Assembly: GCA_020073645.1 (NCBI GenBank)
Contig: JAIQET010000004.1
Coordinates: forward strand, 1 to 64,000
Direction of reading: 5' to 3'
DNA: 64,000 nucleotides
Origin: Terriglobia bacterium
Lineage (GTDB): Bacteria > Acidobacteriota > Terriglobia > Terriglobales > Acidobacteriaceae
A program made the translations under genes and the position numbers. The notes beneath the pieces were generated by a model that searched no databases, was not told where the DNA came from, and was given only the letters and a program-made list of their open reading frames with translations. Positions 37,794 through 48,263 of the stretch are shown piece after piece; the stretch's first letter is position 1; each line of letters opens with the position of its first letter.

Positions 37794-37988
37794 CCGAAGG
37801 GCGCAGAGAGATTTTCCTCCAAATTGGCGTGAGAGACTAGTAGACGTGTGCGATGGGGGGCAATTGGGGTGTAACGTACGACTTGGAGAAGGTGCCTTTT
37901 GTCCGGTTTGGAATGAATGGCATCGCTTACCTGTCGTAAACAGCCGTTACACCAACTATCCCGAAAAGCTTCTCAGGTGCGCAAGCTT

Positions 37989-39926
37989 CTACCTCTGCAG
38001 CACCTGCCCCAACTCTTCCCACTCCGCCAGGCGCTTCTGCAATCCGGCCTTGTGCCCGGCCAGTTCCTGCGTAAGCCGCTGGGTCTCCTCGGCGCTGACA
38101 AAAGTTTGCAGCGCGGCTTCACGCTCGGTAATGGCCGCTTCCAGGTCGGAAATCTCCTGCTCCACTTCGGCGAACCGTTCTTCCATCTGTTTGCGCTTGA
38201 TGGGATTCAGACGCTTCGACCTGGACTCGGAAGCCGACTGACTGGCCCCTGCCTGATTGCCATTCGCCGGCTGCACAGCAGCCAGCGGCGAGGCGGCCAC
38301 GGTTTTCTGCAGCGCCTCCGCTCCGCCCTGCTTGCGCCAGAGATAATCCTCGTAGTTCCCGGGATAGACCTCCACCCGGCCGTCGCCAATCTCGAAAACC
38401 CGGGTGGCCAGCTTGTCAATGAAGTAGCGGTCATGCGAAACGAAGACCACCGTGCCGGTATAGTCCGAAAGCGCTTTCAGCAGGACGTCCTTGGCGCGCA
38501 TGTCCAGGTGGTTGGTCGGCTCGTCCAGCAGCAGGAAATTGGCGGGATGCAGCAGCATGCGCAGCAGGGCATAGCGGTTACGCTCGCCCCCCGAAAGCAC
38601 GCCGATGCGCTTGAAAACGTCTTCGGCGGAAAACAGAAAGCATCCCAGCAGGCTGCGCAACTCGGTTTCGGTGGAGCGCGGCGAGAGCGCTCCCAGATCG
38701 TCCAGGATGCGTGCATCCTGGTTGAGCGCTTTGTACTGGTCTTGTGCGAAGTAATCCGCCTGCGCGTTGTGTCCCAGGCGATATTCGCCCTTGGTCAGCG
38801 GCTCTTCGTTCGCCAGCAGCTTGATCAAGGTGGACTTACCCGCGCCATTCACGCCCACCAGGGCAATGCGGTCGCCGCGCTCGATCATAAAGCTAACTTC
38901 GCGGAATACTTCTTTTTCGCCATAAGACTTGGCCACGCCCGCGAATTCAGCCACAATCCGCCCGCTGGCTTTCGGCTGGGAAAAGGAGAAGTGAATCGTC
39001 CTTTCCTCCTGCGGCAGCGCGATGCGCTCCATCTTTTCCAGTTCTTTGATCCGGCTCTGCACCTGCTTGGCTTTGGTCGCGGTGTAGCGGAAGCGATTGA
39101 TGAAGACTTCCAGTTGCTCGATGCGTTCGCGCTGGTTGCGGTGCGCGGCTTCCAGCTGTTCCAGGCGCTGCGTCTTCTGGGCCAGGTACTTGTCGTAATT
39201 GCCGCTGTACAGATGCATCCGCTTGTTCCAGATTTCGACGATCTTGTTCACGGTTACGTCAAGGAAGTAGCGGTCATGCGAGATCAGCACGAAGGCGTGA
39301 GGATAGTTGCTCAGGTATTCTTCCAGCCAGTTGCGCGCTTCCAGATCAAGATGGTTGGTGGGCTCGTCCAACAGAAGCAGGTTGGGCTGTTGCAGCAGCA
39401 GCTTGGCAAGGGCGATCCGCATCTGCCAGCCGCCCGAGAATTCTTCCGTATCGCGATGCCAATCCTCTTTGTGAAAGCCCAGCCCCGTGAGCACGGTCCC
39501 CACTTGCGCCTCGATGGCGTAACCGTCCCGAGTCTGAAACTCGTGCTCGATACGGTGGTAGCGATCTGCAACCCTGGCATACTCCGGCGAGGCATGGTCG
39601 AGTTCCGACATGTTCCGCGTCAGGTCTTCCATCTCCTGTTCCAGGCCGCGCAGTTCATCGAAGACGGTCATACACTCGGCAAACACCGTGCGACCCGACA
39701 GTGCGAGCCCATCCTGTGGAAGATAGCCGGCGCTGATCCCCTTGGCCGTGCTGATCGAGCCATAGTCAAGGCTTTCCAGCCCGCCCAGGATTTTCATCAG
39801 CGTGGACTTGCCGGTGCCGTTTGCTCCAACCAGGCCGACCCGGTCACGAGGCGTGAGCAGCCAGTCGGCTCCTTCAAACAGAAGCTTGTGACCGTAGCGC
39901 TTTCCGGCTGAGGACAACTGGATCAT
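37989..39926 (-). CDS. ABC-F family ATP-binding cassette protein
   Basis: Two ABC domains (GANGTGKST, GVNGAGKST), two LSGG/FSGG signatures, LLLDEPTNHLD twice, linker region. Confidence 0.95.
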   Translation of the reverse strand: MIQLSSAGKRYGHKLLFEGADWLLTPRDRVGLVGANGTGKSTLMKILGGLESLDYGSISTAKGISAGYLPQDGLALSGRTVFAECMTVFDELRGLEQEMEDLTRNMSELDHASPEYARVADRYHRIEHEFQTRDGYAIEAQVGTVLTGLGFHKEDWHRDTEEFSGGWQMRIALAKLLLQQPNLLLLDEPTNHLDLEARNWLEEYLSNYPHAFVLISHDRYFLDVTVNKIVEIWNKRMHLYSGNYDKYLAQKTQRLEQLEAAHRNQRERIEQLEVFINRFRYTATKAKQVQSRIKELEKMERIALPQEERTIHFSFSQPKASGRIVAEFAGVAKSYGEKEVFREVSFMIERGDRIALVGVNGAGKSTLIKLLANEEPLTKGEYRLGHNAQADYFAQDQYKALNQDARILDDLGALSPRSTETELRSLLGCFLFSAEDVFKRIGVLSGGERNRYALLRMLLHPANFLLLDEPTNHLDMRAKDVLLKALSDYTGTVVFVSHDRYFIDKLATRVFEIGDGRVEVYPGNYEDYLWRKQGGAEALQKTVAASPLAAVQPANGNQAGASQSASESRSKRLNPIKRKQMEERFAEVEQEISDLEAAITEREAALQTFVSAEETQRLTQELAGHKAGLQKRLAEWEELGQVLQR

Positions 39927-39973
39927 GGCGTTCCTTTAATCGTCTCATGAGAGGGGCAGTTCGAGGAAAAGGC

Positions 39974-40498
39974 TTAACGCAGGGGACGCAAGGAACGTGG
40001 GGCGGAAGCAGAATTCATCTGGGCGAGGTCGTGGCCGGGGCAGATCTGTTCTAGCGCGCGGTCGACGACCGTCTGCAACTCGCGGGCGTACTTGACTTCG
40101 CGTCCCTTGGCCAGAATCTTCTTGGCCTCCTCAGCCGCAAACCAGGTGGGATTGCGCAGCGGTTCAGGAGGTTGCCCAACCTGGTCGACTTCCAGGAGAA
40201 ACGCTTTCACGACGAATTCCTGCACTCCCGGTGGCTTCCAGAAAACGCCCTTGGAGTGAAGGTACAAATGGAAATGGCGGGGCTCAATGGCACCCCGCAC
40301 GCCGGCTTCTTCCCAGGCTTCACGCTCGGCGGCTTGACTATGCGACATTCCGGGCTCGGGATGACCCTTGGGAAAGGTCCACTTACCGTTGCCATTCGTG
40401 TTGACCAACAGGAACTCAGCGGACAGCCCCTTCCGGCGATAGCACACGGCGGCCACCTGGAACGGCAGCGAAAATCGTGGAAACCGGGGCACGCTCAT
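39974..40498 (-). CDS. NUDIX hydrolase
   Basis: Nudix box GHPEPGMSHSQAAEREAWEEAGV. Confidence 0.92.
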   Translation of the reverse strand: MSVPRFPRFSLPFQVAAVCYRRKGLSAEFLLVNTNGNGKWTFPKGHPEPGMSHSQAAEREAWEEAGVRGAIEPRHFHLYLHSKGVFWKPPGVQEFVVKAFLLEVDQVGQPPEPLRNPTWFAAEEAKKILAKGREVKYARELQTVVDRALEQICPGHDLAQMNSASAPRSLRPLR

Positions 40499-40629
40499 CT
40501 CCGAAGCCTCCGCAGAGCTATCTGAGCTCTTATGCTACTTCGAGAATATTTCAGCAGTGTTAAAGTGCAACGAAAAAGGTGCAGCCCAGGCATTACTGAA
40601 GGGGGTACCCGTTTGGGGCGGGTGGGGCG

Positions 40630-41331
40630 TTAGAGGCCTTTGCCGTAAACCGGGATCGCCGCGCCAGTCACGTCTTTTCCGGCTTCTCCGGCGAGCCAGA
40701 GGATCAGAGATGCGACCGATGCCGACTGCACCCACTTGGAGTAATCCTCGTTGGGCATGGCTTTGCGGTTGGCAGGGGTATCCATGGTGCCGGGCAGAAG
40801 CACATTGGCGGTGATGCCGGCGTCTTTGTTCTCGATCGCCACGGTTCGGATGAGCGAAACCAGGGCTGCCTTGGATGCGCTGTACGCGCCGACGCCGGGA
40901 CCAGAATCTTCGGCGGCACGGCTGCCAATGGCGATGATGCGGCCACCCTGCGCCCGCCGCATGTGGGGGATGACCGCGCGCAGAATGTAGAAAGCGCTGC
41001 CTAGGTTGAGATCAAACATCTGTTGGAAGGTTGCGGTATCGGTTTCCGCGACCGTCTTACCCCCGGCGAATCCACCTACGAGATGAGCCAGGATGTCGAG
41101 CCTGCCAAAGCGTTGGATGATGCCATCCACTGCCTGTTTTGCCGCCTCTGCCGTCGAAATGTCAGCTGGAATAGCGGTGAACGAGCGATGATCAAAATCT
41201 GATTGCTGGATGCTCTTCGAGAGACCAACCACGCTCGCGCCGGCATCGAGCAGCGCGCGCGTGACCGAGGTTCCGAGGCCCCCGTTAGCCCCCGTGACAA
41301 GTGCGACCGGCCCAGTGAGTGACGTCGTCAT
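40630..41331 (-). CDS. SDR family oxidoreductase
   Basis: ALVTGANGGLGTSVTRAL, YSASKAALVSL. Confidence 0.93.
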   Translation of the reverse strand: MTTSLTGPVALVTGANGGLGTSVTRALLDAGASVVGLSKSIQQSDFDHRSFTAIPADISTAEAAKQAVDGIIQRFGRLDILAHLVGGFAGGKTVAETDTATFQQMFDLNLGSAFYILRAVIPHMRRAQGGRIIAIGSRAAEDSGPGVGAYSASKAALVSLIRTVAIENKDAGITANVLLPGTMDTPANRKAMPNEDYSKWVQSASVASLILWLAGEAGKDVTGAAIPVYGKGL

Positions 41332-41346
41332 TGAATGGATCCACTC

Positions 41347-41979
41347 CTAGACCCTGACCGGGCCCGCTTTCAGTACGCTCATCGTATGCAGAATTGTCGA
41401 AATGACATTCTCGTTGCCGGTAGCGGTGTTGATCATCATGTGATAAAGCGAGCGGGTTGGCCAGTCGGCGTCGAAATAGTGTTTCACAAAATAGACGCGG
41501 TCGCGGTCCACGGTGTCCACCAACTCTTCGGCTTCCTTGATGGTTTTGCCGATCTCCTGCAGGCGGCGGAGTTTTTCCGCCCGGGGCGCATAGAGAAAGA
41601 CGTGGAAAGTATCCGGGCGTTCGCGCAGAAAATAGGGTGCGCCGCGGCCTACGATCACGCAATTTCCCGCCTCGGCGGCTTTTTCCATCACCTGCTGCCC
41701 TATTTCCACCATGCGGTCGGCATCGAAGGTCTGATCTTCGGTCAAGGGCATACTGCGCTCGTAGCTGCCGCGCCAGAATACCTTCACTAAACGGTGAAAC
41801 GTGCTGTCCACCCGCTCTTCGCAGCGTTGCACAGCCGAGCAGTCCACGTTCGCCAGTTTGGCGATCTCCTCGGTCAGAGCGTAGTCCCAGAGTTTCCAGC
41901 CAAGGCGACGGGAGAGCTCACCCGCAATCTCGCCGCCTCCGCAGCCGTATTCGCGTTCGACGGTGATGACTCGGTACAC
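41347..41979 (-). CDS. Cytidylate kinase-like family protein
   Basis: MYRVITVEREYGCGGGEIAGELSRRLGWKLWD, VIVGRGAPYFL. Confidence 0.85.
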   Translation of the reverse strand: MYRVITVEREYGCGGGEIAGELSRRLGWKLWDYALTEEIAKLANVDCSAVQRCEERVDSTFHRLVKVFWRGSYERSMPLTEDQTFDADRMVEIGQQVMEKAAEAGNCVIVGRGAPYFLRERPDTFHVFLYAPRAEKLRRLQEIGKTIKEAEELVDTVDRDRVYFVKHYFDADWPTRSLYHMMINTATGNENVISTILHTMSVLKAGPVRV

Positions 41980-42013
41980 CGCTCCTCCGATTGCTGAAGG
42001 TGAACCCCAATCC

Positions 42014-43288
42014 TTATCGGATCCAGACCTTGGCCTCGACCGACATTCCAGGCCGCAGAACGTGTTCTTTGGTCTCTCCCGGATCGAACGTGATTTTCAC
42101 CGGGATTCTTTGTACTACCTTTACATAATTGCCAGTCGCATTTTCCGGGGGGAGCAGGCTGAGTACGGCGCCGCTGGCCCCGGCGATGCTCTGCATGTGT
42201 CCCTTGTAGTCTTTGCCGTTGGTATCCACGGCGATGGTCACCGGCTGACCGACTTTCATGTGCTTGAGCTGAGTCTCCTTGAAGTTGGCCGTGACCCAGA
42301 TGTCGTCCAGGTTGATGACCCGCATCAGTTCCTGCCCGGCTTGGACATTTTGTCCGACCTCCACCGTCCTCCCGGTCACTACTCCGCTGACCGGGGCCAC
42401 GACGGTGGTGTATTGCAGGTTCAATTCTGCCTGATCGAGTTCTGCCTTCATGCGGTCCGCGTTGGCCGCGGCTGCCTGCGCTCTGGAACGGGTCGCGGCG
42501 ACCTGCTGCGGAGCCGTGCCGGCGGAGCGCAACATGGCCTCGGCCTGTCCCAGCCGGGCTTGTGCCTGATTCACTTGCTGTTCTGCGGCGGCTGCCGAAG
42601 CCCGCGCCGCGTCCACCGCCGCCGCATTGGCCTGGGCGGTAGCCACGGCCTGGTCATACTGCTGCTGCGAGATTTCCTGCTTGTCCACCAGCTGCTTGTA
42701 GCGGACCAAATCACTCTGGGCCTTCACGTTGTTGGCTTCCGCCTGCGCCAGTTGTGCTCTACCCGAGGCGTATTGCTGGCGGGCTGCGGCGATCCCGGCG
42801 CGTGCATTCTCCACATCTGCCTGGGCAGACGTAAGCTGGCTGCTGGTCCCGACCGAAGTGATCGGAACGTTGACCAGCGCAGCCTGGGCGGCGGCTTGGG
42901 CGTCATCGTAGTTGGCCTTTGCCCGATCCACTGCGACCTGGTAATCCTTGGCATCGATCTGCACCAGGGGCGATCCCGCCTCGACGTACTGGTTATCCTC
43001 CACCAGCAACCGTAAAACGTGGCCGGAGACGCGGGGACTGATGGAATTGAGGTGCCCGTCGATCTGGGCGTCATCCGTCGATTCGTAGCTGGCGAAATAG
43101 CGCCACAGGAAAAAACCTGAAACCAGCAGCACCAGTCCGGCGATGATCAACAGCAGGCGGAAGTGAGGATCACGACGGCTGAATCGCCTCCAGCGCAGGT
43201 CCTTCTCCGTAGCCGGCAAGGGAACCGGGCCCGCCGCAGGGTGTTCGGGGCGGGTCTCGTGGACAACAGCGTCTGTGGTTTCTGCCAT
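42014..43288 (-). CDS. HlyD/EmrA-like membrane fusion protein
   Basis: Single N-terminal TM, SYESTDDAQIDGHLNSISPRVSGHVLRL, long coiled coil, VVAPVSGVVTGRTVEVGQNV. Confidence 0.93.
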   Translation of the reverse strand: MAETTDAVVHETRPEHPAAGPVPLPATEKDLRWRRFSRRDPHFRLLLIIAGLVLLVSGFFLWRYFASYESTDDAQIDGHLNSISPRVSGHVLRLLVEDNQYVEAGSPLVQIDAKDYQVAVDRAKANYDDAQAAAQAALVNVPITSVGTSSQLTSAQADVENARAGIAAARQQYASGRAQLAQAEANNVKAQSDLVRYKQLVDKQEISQQQYDQAVATAQANAAAVDAARASAAAAEQQVNQAQARLGQAEAMLRSAGTAPQQVAATRSRAQAAAANADRMKAELDQAELNLQYTTVVAPVSGVVTGRTVEVGQNVQAGQELMRVINLDDIWVTANFKETQLKHMKVGQPVTIAVDTNGKDYKGHMQSIAGASGAVLSLLPPENATGNYVKVVQRIPVKITFDPGETKEHVLRPGMSVEAKVWIR

Positions 43289-43290
43289 GA

Positions 43291-44811
43291 TTACTTACTC
43301 TTCAGGTATTGCTTTACCCCCGCCTCGGCGGAACCCGTGGCGCGTGCCAGGGCCACCTTGGAGAGATTGTTGGCGTAAAGACTGGAAATGTAGTTCTCGT
43401 TGGCGGCGGCCACGGCCTCTTGTGCCTGGATGACTTCCAGGTTGTCGGTGACGCCGGCGGCGAAACGGTCCCGGGCCTGGATCAGCGTCTGGCTCGCGAG
43501 ATCCACCGAACTACGGGCCACCTCGACTTGCTCCGCCGTGGCCGCCAGGTCCAGCAGCGCCGTGCGGACCTCGTAGTCAATCTGTCCACGCAGGTTGTCC
43601 AGTTGTTGCTGGCTCTGCCGCAAGGCTGCCTCGGCTTGCAGGACGTCCCCTTTCACTTTGCCGCCCTGGAAAATCGGAATGTTCAGGGTGCTGCTCACCT
43701 CAAAGGTGCCATGCGAATTGCCGGGATTGATGCCGAGGTCGCCATAATTCGCGTTTACGCCCAGAGTAGGAAAATACTCCGCAGTGGCCGCTTTGCGGAA
43801 GCGCTCGGAAGCCCGCACCTGCTCCAGCGCCGCCTGATAATCGGAGCGCGACCTGTAGGCGCGCTGCAGGCTATCCTCCAGGCCCAAGGTTGTTGAAGGC
43901 TCGTACGGGGCTTCGTCGGTCAACGTGAATTCCTGCCCGGGAGGAAGTCCGATCACCCGCCCCAGCGCGAGCTTTTGCTTGGCATAGTCGTTGCGCGCCA
44001 CGATCAACTGTTGCTGCCGGGTTTGCAGTTCCACCCGCGCGCGCAGGGTATCGATGGCGGGGCTCACCCCCGCATTCCGCTGGTCCACAGCTTTGTCATA
44101 GAGCGCCTGGGCAGTTTGTACCTGAGCCCGTGCGGTGTCCACTCGAGCGGCTCCGGCGAGTGCCTGTAAATAAGCGTTGCCCACCGCCAGCACCACCAAG
44201 TCGCGCCCGTCCTTGTAGGTGTAGCGGGCGGCTTGCTCGTTGTTGGAGGCGCCACGCTCACGGTTCAACGATTTGAGATTGAAGAGCGAGAGACTCAGGT
44301 AGGCGCGAGTGTCGAAGAAACCGTAAGGACCGACAATCAACGGCACGCCCGGAAAGCGAATTCCCTGCGCCGCCAGGTTATTTTGTGCCAGGTTTTCGCT
44401 GGTGCCGGTGGTCAGGTTCGGCAGGAGATCGCTGAGATCTTTCCACTTCTGTCCGCGAGCCGCCAGGGTGCTGTCACTCTGGAGCAGAAGCCCCAGGTTA
44501 TTCCTGAGACCGCGCTCGATGGCGTCTTTGAAAGCGAGCGGCAGCACCTCTGAGGTAGCTTTGCCTTCTGGGACGCTGCCCGCGAATGGGTTTTGCGTGG
44601 TTACGAGGGCGCCGGTGGCGCCAGTCCCCACATTGGGCTGCGAAGCGACCGGGTTGCCGGGATAGACTCCCGAGGCTTGGCAAAGCGCGGGTACCTGGGG
44701 GAGAAGAAAGTAAGCAATCGTGCACAAGACGGCGACCCTAAGGCGCACCGTTTGTTGCTTAAACCGCTGCTGCCTCGCGCTGGGGTCTTTCATATCGAAA
44801 CGGGCGGGCAC
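43291..44811 (-). CDS. TolC family outer-membrane efflux protein
   Basis: Two OEP-type repeats, coupled to HlyD gene. Confidence 0.92.
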   Translation of the reverse strand: MPARFDMKDPSARQQRFKQQTVRLRVAVLCTIAYFLLPQVPALCQASGVYPGNPVASQPNVGTGATGALVTTQNPFAGSVPEGKATSEVLPLAFKDAIERGLRNNLGLLLQSDSTLAARGQKWKDLSDLLPNLTTGTSENLAQNNLAAQGIRFPGVPLIVGPYGFFDTRAYLSLSLFNLKSLNRERGASNNEQAARYTYKDGRDLVVLAVGNAYLQALAGAARVDTARAQVQTAQALYDKAVDQRNAGVSPAIDTLRARVELQTRQQQLIVARNDYAKQKLALGRVIGLPPGQEFTLTDEAPYEPSTTLGLEDSLQRAYRSRSDYQAALEQVRASERFRKAATAEYFPTLGVNANYGDLGINPGNSHGTFEVSSTLNIPIFQGGKVKGDVLQAEAALRQSQQQLDNLRGQIDYEVRTALLDLAATAEQVEVARSSVDLASQTLIQARDRFAAGVTDNLEVIQAQEAVAAANENYISSLYANNLSKVALARATGSAEAGVKQYLKSK

Positions 44812-45123
44812 AAACAGACGAACGACTTATGTTGATTCGATCCTCAGCATTATAGATGCAAAGGATTGACCTTTCGTCGCGGTACGGGGCGCGGGGCGGC
44901 CGGGCAGGTCCCCATGCCGGCATGGAGACGAATGGCCCTAGCAAAAATGTGCAAATTGTTTCATCTTGACACACATTGCAGTGCCGGAACACACTCACAT
45001 GCCCTCCTAAGGGCTCAGGTAGCAAGGGGTTTTGACTAGTCTCAGTCCTTCTTCAGGAACAGGGGTCCCTCAGGACTGGATCACTCTGAAACACTGGCGT
45101 TTATCGCACACAGGAGATCGTCC

Positions 45124-46674
45124 ATGCTGAATGTTTTCCGCAGCGAGCGTAACCAGCTCGCCGTTCTGCTTCTCATCCTCGGGTTGACAATCCTGATGAC
45201 GCTTCCGCTGTCGGCAGAGCCAGCTCGAGCTGGACAGAAAGCGACCAATCCAACGGCAGCGAAAAAGGCGCAAGTGGGCCTGCGACAAGATCCAGCTCTG
45301 GTCGGTTCCTGGGGCGTGCCACAGCAGTTGGGGACGGTGGGCATCCACGCTGCTCTGATGCACACCGGCAAAGTGGTGTTCTGGTGGTACCCGTTGGGTA
45401 CTGCGACCAACTCGCCTGCCAAGCTGTTGGACTACGCTACCGGCACGATCACCGACATTACGATTCCCTTCGATGGTGACTTCTTCTGTTCCGGCATGAC
45501 CATCATGAAGGACGGCCGCTTGCTGGTGATTGGCGGACTGTTGGGTGATCCCTTTCCTCACGTCCCAGACAAGGGAATCCCCCAGACGGCGATCTTTGAC
45601 CCCATTACCGAGACGTGGTCGCCGGGCACCAATATGAATTTCGCCCGCTGGTACCCGACCGCTGTGGAGCTGAACAACGGTACGGTTCTGGCCCTCACCG
45701 GCAAGAACGCGACTGCTACCGCGATCGTGCTGCAGATGGAAACCTATAACCTGACCACCGGCAAGTGGACCACCTTGCCCGGAAGTGCCAACATCGGACC
45801 CCTCAGTGATACCTACTTGAAGATGAAGCTGCTCCCCTCGGGCAGGATCTTCATGGGAGGCGCGAACGCGCAGAGCCTGCTGTTCAGTCCGGCAACCAAC
45901 ACCTGGAAGACGAGTGCCAAGATGAACTTCGGCAATCGCTACCATGGTGGCGTCACGCTGCTGCCGGGTCTCACCAAGGTCTTCACGGCCGGTGGTACGC
46001 TGACTTACCCGGGCGGCGGCGCAACCGCCACGGCTGAGGTGATTGACACCTCGGTTGCGACTCCGCAATGGAGTTTCGTCGCGCCCATGAACTTCCCGCG
46101 CTACAACGCCAACCAGGTGCTGCTGGCCGACGGCACCATCCTGGAAGTAGGCGGCGCGCAAGTCAGCAAGTACCTGTCCCCGGTCACCACACCGGAACTG
46201 TACGACCCGGTTGCCAATACCTGGACGGAGATGTCGGTTCAACCCAATCCCCGTACCTATCACTCCACGGCGCTTCTGCTGCCCGACGGCACGGTCATCG
46301 CCGCCGGTTCGGATGACCCGGCCAACGTAACCGCCGGCAACGAGTACGAAATCTTCAGTCCGCCCTATCTGTTCAAGGGCGCTCGTCCCACCATCACGTC
46401 CGCTCCCACTTCGATCACCTACAAGCAGCAGTTCACGGTCACCACACCAGACGCTGCGTCCATCACGCGAGTGGCGCTTATCCGTCCGGGCGCAACCACT
46501 CACGATAACGACTTCGACCAGCGCTTTGTGGACATGACCTTCACCAAGGGTACGGGACAGCTCACGGTCACCGCTCCCCTCAGCTCAAACTACGCGCCGC
46601 AGGGTTGGTACATGCTGATGATCCTGAACTCCAGTGGTGTGCCGTCCGTGATGCCCTTCCTGCAGATCCAGTAG
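45124..46674 (+). CDS. Secreted galactose-oxidase-like kelch protein with C-terminal DUF1929-type domain (putative copper radical oxidase)
   Basis: FFCSGMTIMKDGRLLVIGG, RWYPTAVELNNGTVLALTG, PRTYHSTALLLPDGTVI, TTHDNDFDQRFV. Confidence 0.88.
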   Translation: MLNVFRSERNQLAVLLLILGLTILMTLPLSAEPARAGQKATNPTAAKKAQVGLRQDPALVGSWGVPQQLGTVGIHAALMHTGKVVFWWYPLGTATNSPAKLLDYATGTITDITIPFDGDFFCSGMTIMKDGRLLVIGGLLGDPFPHVPDKGIPQTAIFDPITETWSPGTNMNFARWYPTAVELNNGTVLALTGKNATATAIVLQMETYNLTTGKWTTLPGSANIGPLSDTYLKMKLLPSGRIFMGGANAQSLLFSPATNTWKTSAKMNFGNRYHGGVTLLPGLTKVFTAGGTLTYPGGGATATAEVIDTSVATPQWSFVAPMNFPRYNANQVLLADGTILEVGGAQVSKYLSPVTTPELYDPVANTWTEMSVQPNPRTYHSTALLLPDGTVIAAGSDDPANVTAGNEYEIFSPPYLFKGARPTITSAPTSITYKQQFTVTTPDAASITRVALIRPGATTHDNDFDQRFVDMTFTKGTGQLTVTAPLSSNYAPQGWYMLMILNSSGVPSVMPFLQIQ

Positions 46675-46700
46675 AGCGCGGCTGAATTAGCTTCGATGTG

Positions 46701-46731
46701 GGGCAAGAGGTTTCAACCTCTTGCCCTTTTT
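46701..46731 (+). terminator. Rho-independent terminator
   Basis: GGGCAAGAGGTT-TC-AACCTCTTGCCC followed by TTTTT. Confidence 0.88.
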
Positions 46732-48222
46732 CTATTCCACAGCCTGGACCGGCCGGTTGCTACGAGCCAGCAACGCCTCGGCGGTAAACGCAGCCAGGTC
46801 GGAAAACAATGACTCGGCGGTTGCTTGCTTCTCTTCAGCCGGCAAGCTGAGTTGCTTCTCCACCCGCGCTTCCATTTCCCGCAGGGCCGGCGCAGGCGGG
46901 CTTGCGGCCAGGCGCTGGAACAGCAAGCGGTGCGCACCCTTGCGTTCCATCACCTCCAGGCCATCCAGGATCTGGCGGTGGGAAGTCCCCTCCCAGATGG
47001 CGAGGATCATAGCTTCACGCAGCCAGCGCTCGACGGAGTATTCCTGGAGCGTGCCCAGGCCACCGTGCACCTCCATGGCCCACTTCGCGGTTTGCACGGC
47101 AAACTCCGCCGTCCAGTATTTCGCCAGATGAGCCACCAGGCGGAACAGGTGATAGCGGTCCGAGTAGGGCGGCTTCTCCCGCCACACCTGGTTCAAGAGG
47201 TCCACCGCCTCCCAGGCCAGGTGCGAAGCAGCCCGCAGTTGCCGCAAGCGATCTTCAAACTGCTGCCGCAGCAACGGCTGCTCGAAGATGGGTTTCCCGA
47301 AGGCCACTCGCCGTTCCGCAAAAGTCAGAGCGTCGGCCATTGCTCGCTGCGCCAGGGCGACACTGCCCATGCTGTTGGCGACGCGCGAGAGGTTCAATAC
47401 CTCGAGGATAAGATAGATCCCCTGCTCCACCGTGCCCAGCAGCCAAGCCTGACTGTCGCGCAACTCGATTTCTCCGGTGGGAACCGAGCGCGTCGCGATC
47501 TTGTTCTTCAGGCGGCGGATGAAGTAATTGAGCTGGCCATCCTCGCGACGCCGGGGCACGAGGTAGAGTGCCAGCCCGCGCACATTCTGCGGAGCGCCCT
47601 CCGGCCGTGCCGCCACAACTGCCAGGTCGGCGCCGGCGTTGCTGGCGAAATATTTGTCGCCGGTGAGCTGCCAGTGGTTTCCGCTTGGCCGAGCCACAGT
47701 TTCCACATTCGCGCCCAGGTCGGAGCCTCCCTTGATCTCTGTCATCCAGGTTGCTCCCTGCCAGGCGGCGCCTTGCCGCTCGAGCAACTGGGGCAGGAAG
47801 CGCGCTTGCAGCTCGCGATCGCCATACTTCAAAAGGGGTGCGATCGTGCCCAGCGAAACCGTGTAAGGGCAGGACAGCCCAGGGTCGTAGAACGCCGTAA
47901 CGTAAATACCAAGATAGGCGGGAAGCAGCGACTCCTGCTCAAACCCGCGCCACAGCACGCCGCTGCGATACCCGTGTTGCAGCATGCGCCAGTATTCGGG
48001 TGGGTACAGAATCTCGTCCACCCGGTCGCCGAGGCGATCGAACATTCGCACCCAAGGGGTGCCGCCGCGGTCCACGGCGTCGGAAATGCCTTGCCCTTCC
48101 TTCTGCCACCATTCCTGGTAGGCTTGCAGCCAATCCTGACGCGAGACATCGCCTAAGACGGACTGCAGGAACAGCAAGGGTGAGCGCAAGATGTCAAAGC
48201 TGTTGGACGGCATACTCTCCAT
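46732..48222 (-). CDS. Acyl-CoA dehydrogenase family protein
   Basis: WQGATWMTEIKGGSDLGANV, VHGGLGTLQEYSVERWLREA; ORF opens to 48630 but homology starts near MESMPSNSF. Confidence 0.9.
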   Translation of the reverse strand: MESMPSNSFDILRSPLLFLQSVLGDVSRQDWLQAYQEWWQKEGQGISDAVDRGGTPWVRMFDRLGDRVDEILYPPEYWRMLQHGYRSGVLWRGFEQESLLPAYLGIYVTAFYDPGLSCPYTVSLGTIAPLLKYGDRELQARFLPQLLERQGAAWQGATWMTEIKGGSDLGANVETVARPSGNHWQLTGDKYFASNAGADLAVVAARPEGAPQNVRGLALYLVPRRREDGQLNYFIRRLKNKIATRSVPTGEIELRDSQAWLLGTVEQGIYLILEVLNLSRVANSMGSVALAQRAMADALTFAERRVAFGKPIFEQPLLRQQFEDRLRQLRAASHLAWEAVDLLNQVWREKPPYSDRYHLFRLVAHLAKYWTAEFAVQTAKWAMEVHGGLGTLQEYSVERWLREAMILAIWEGTSHRQILDGLEVMERKGAHRLLFQRLAASPPAPALREMEARVEKQLSLPAEEKQATAESLFSDLAAFTAEALLARSNRPVQAVE

Positions 48223-48263
48223 GGTCCCTGCTCTCGTCGACAAAATCAACGAGAGCGGCATGA

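Noticed and set aside
37917-39911. 664-aa ORF antisense to the ABC-F gene
   Set aside because: Sense frame has duplicated Walker/LSGG motifs; the opposite frame is a long shadow ORF caused by codon bias.
45070-46503. 477-aa ORF antisense to the galactose-oxidase-like gene
   Set aside because: Sense strand has clear family motifs and signal peptide; the antisense frame is Arg/Gly-rich low-specificity sequence typical of high-GC shadow ORFs.
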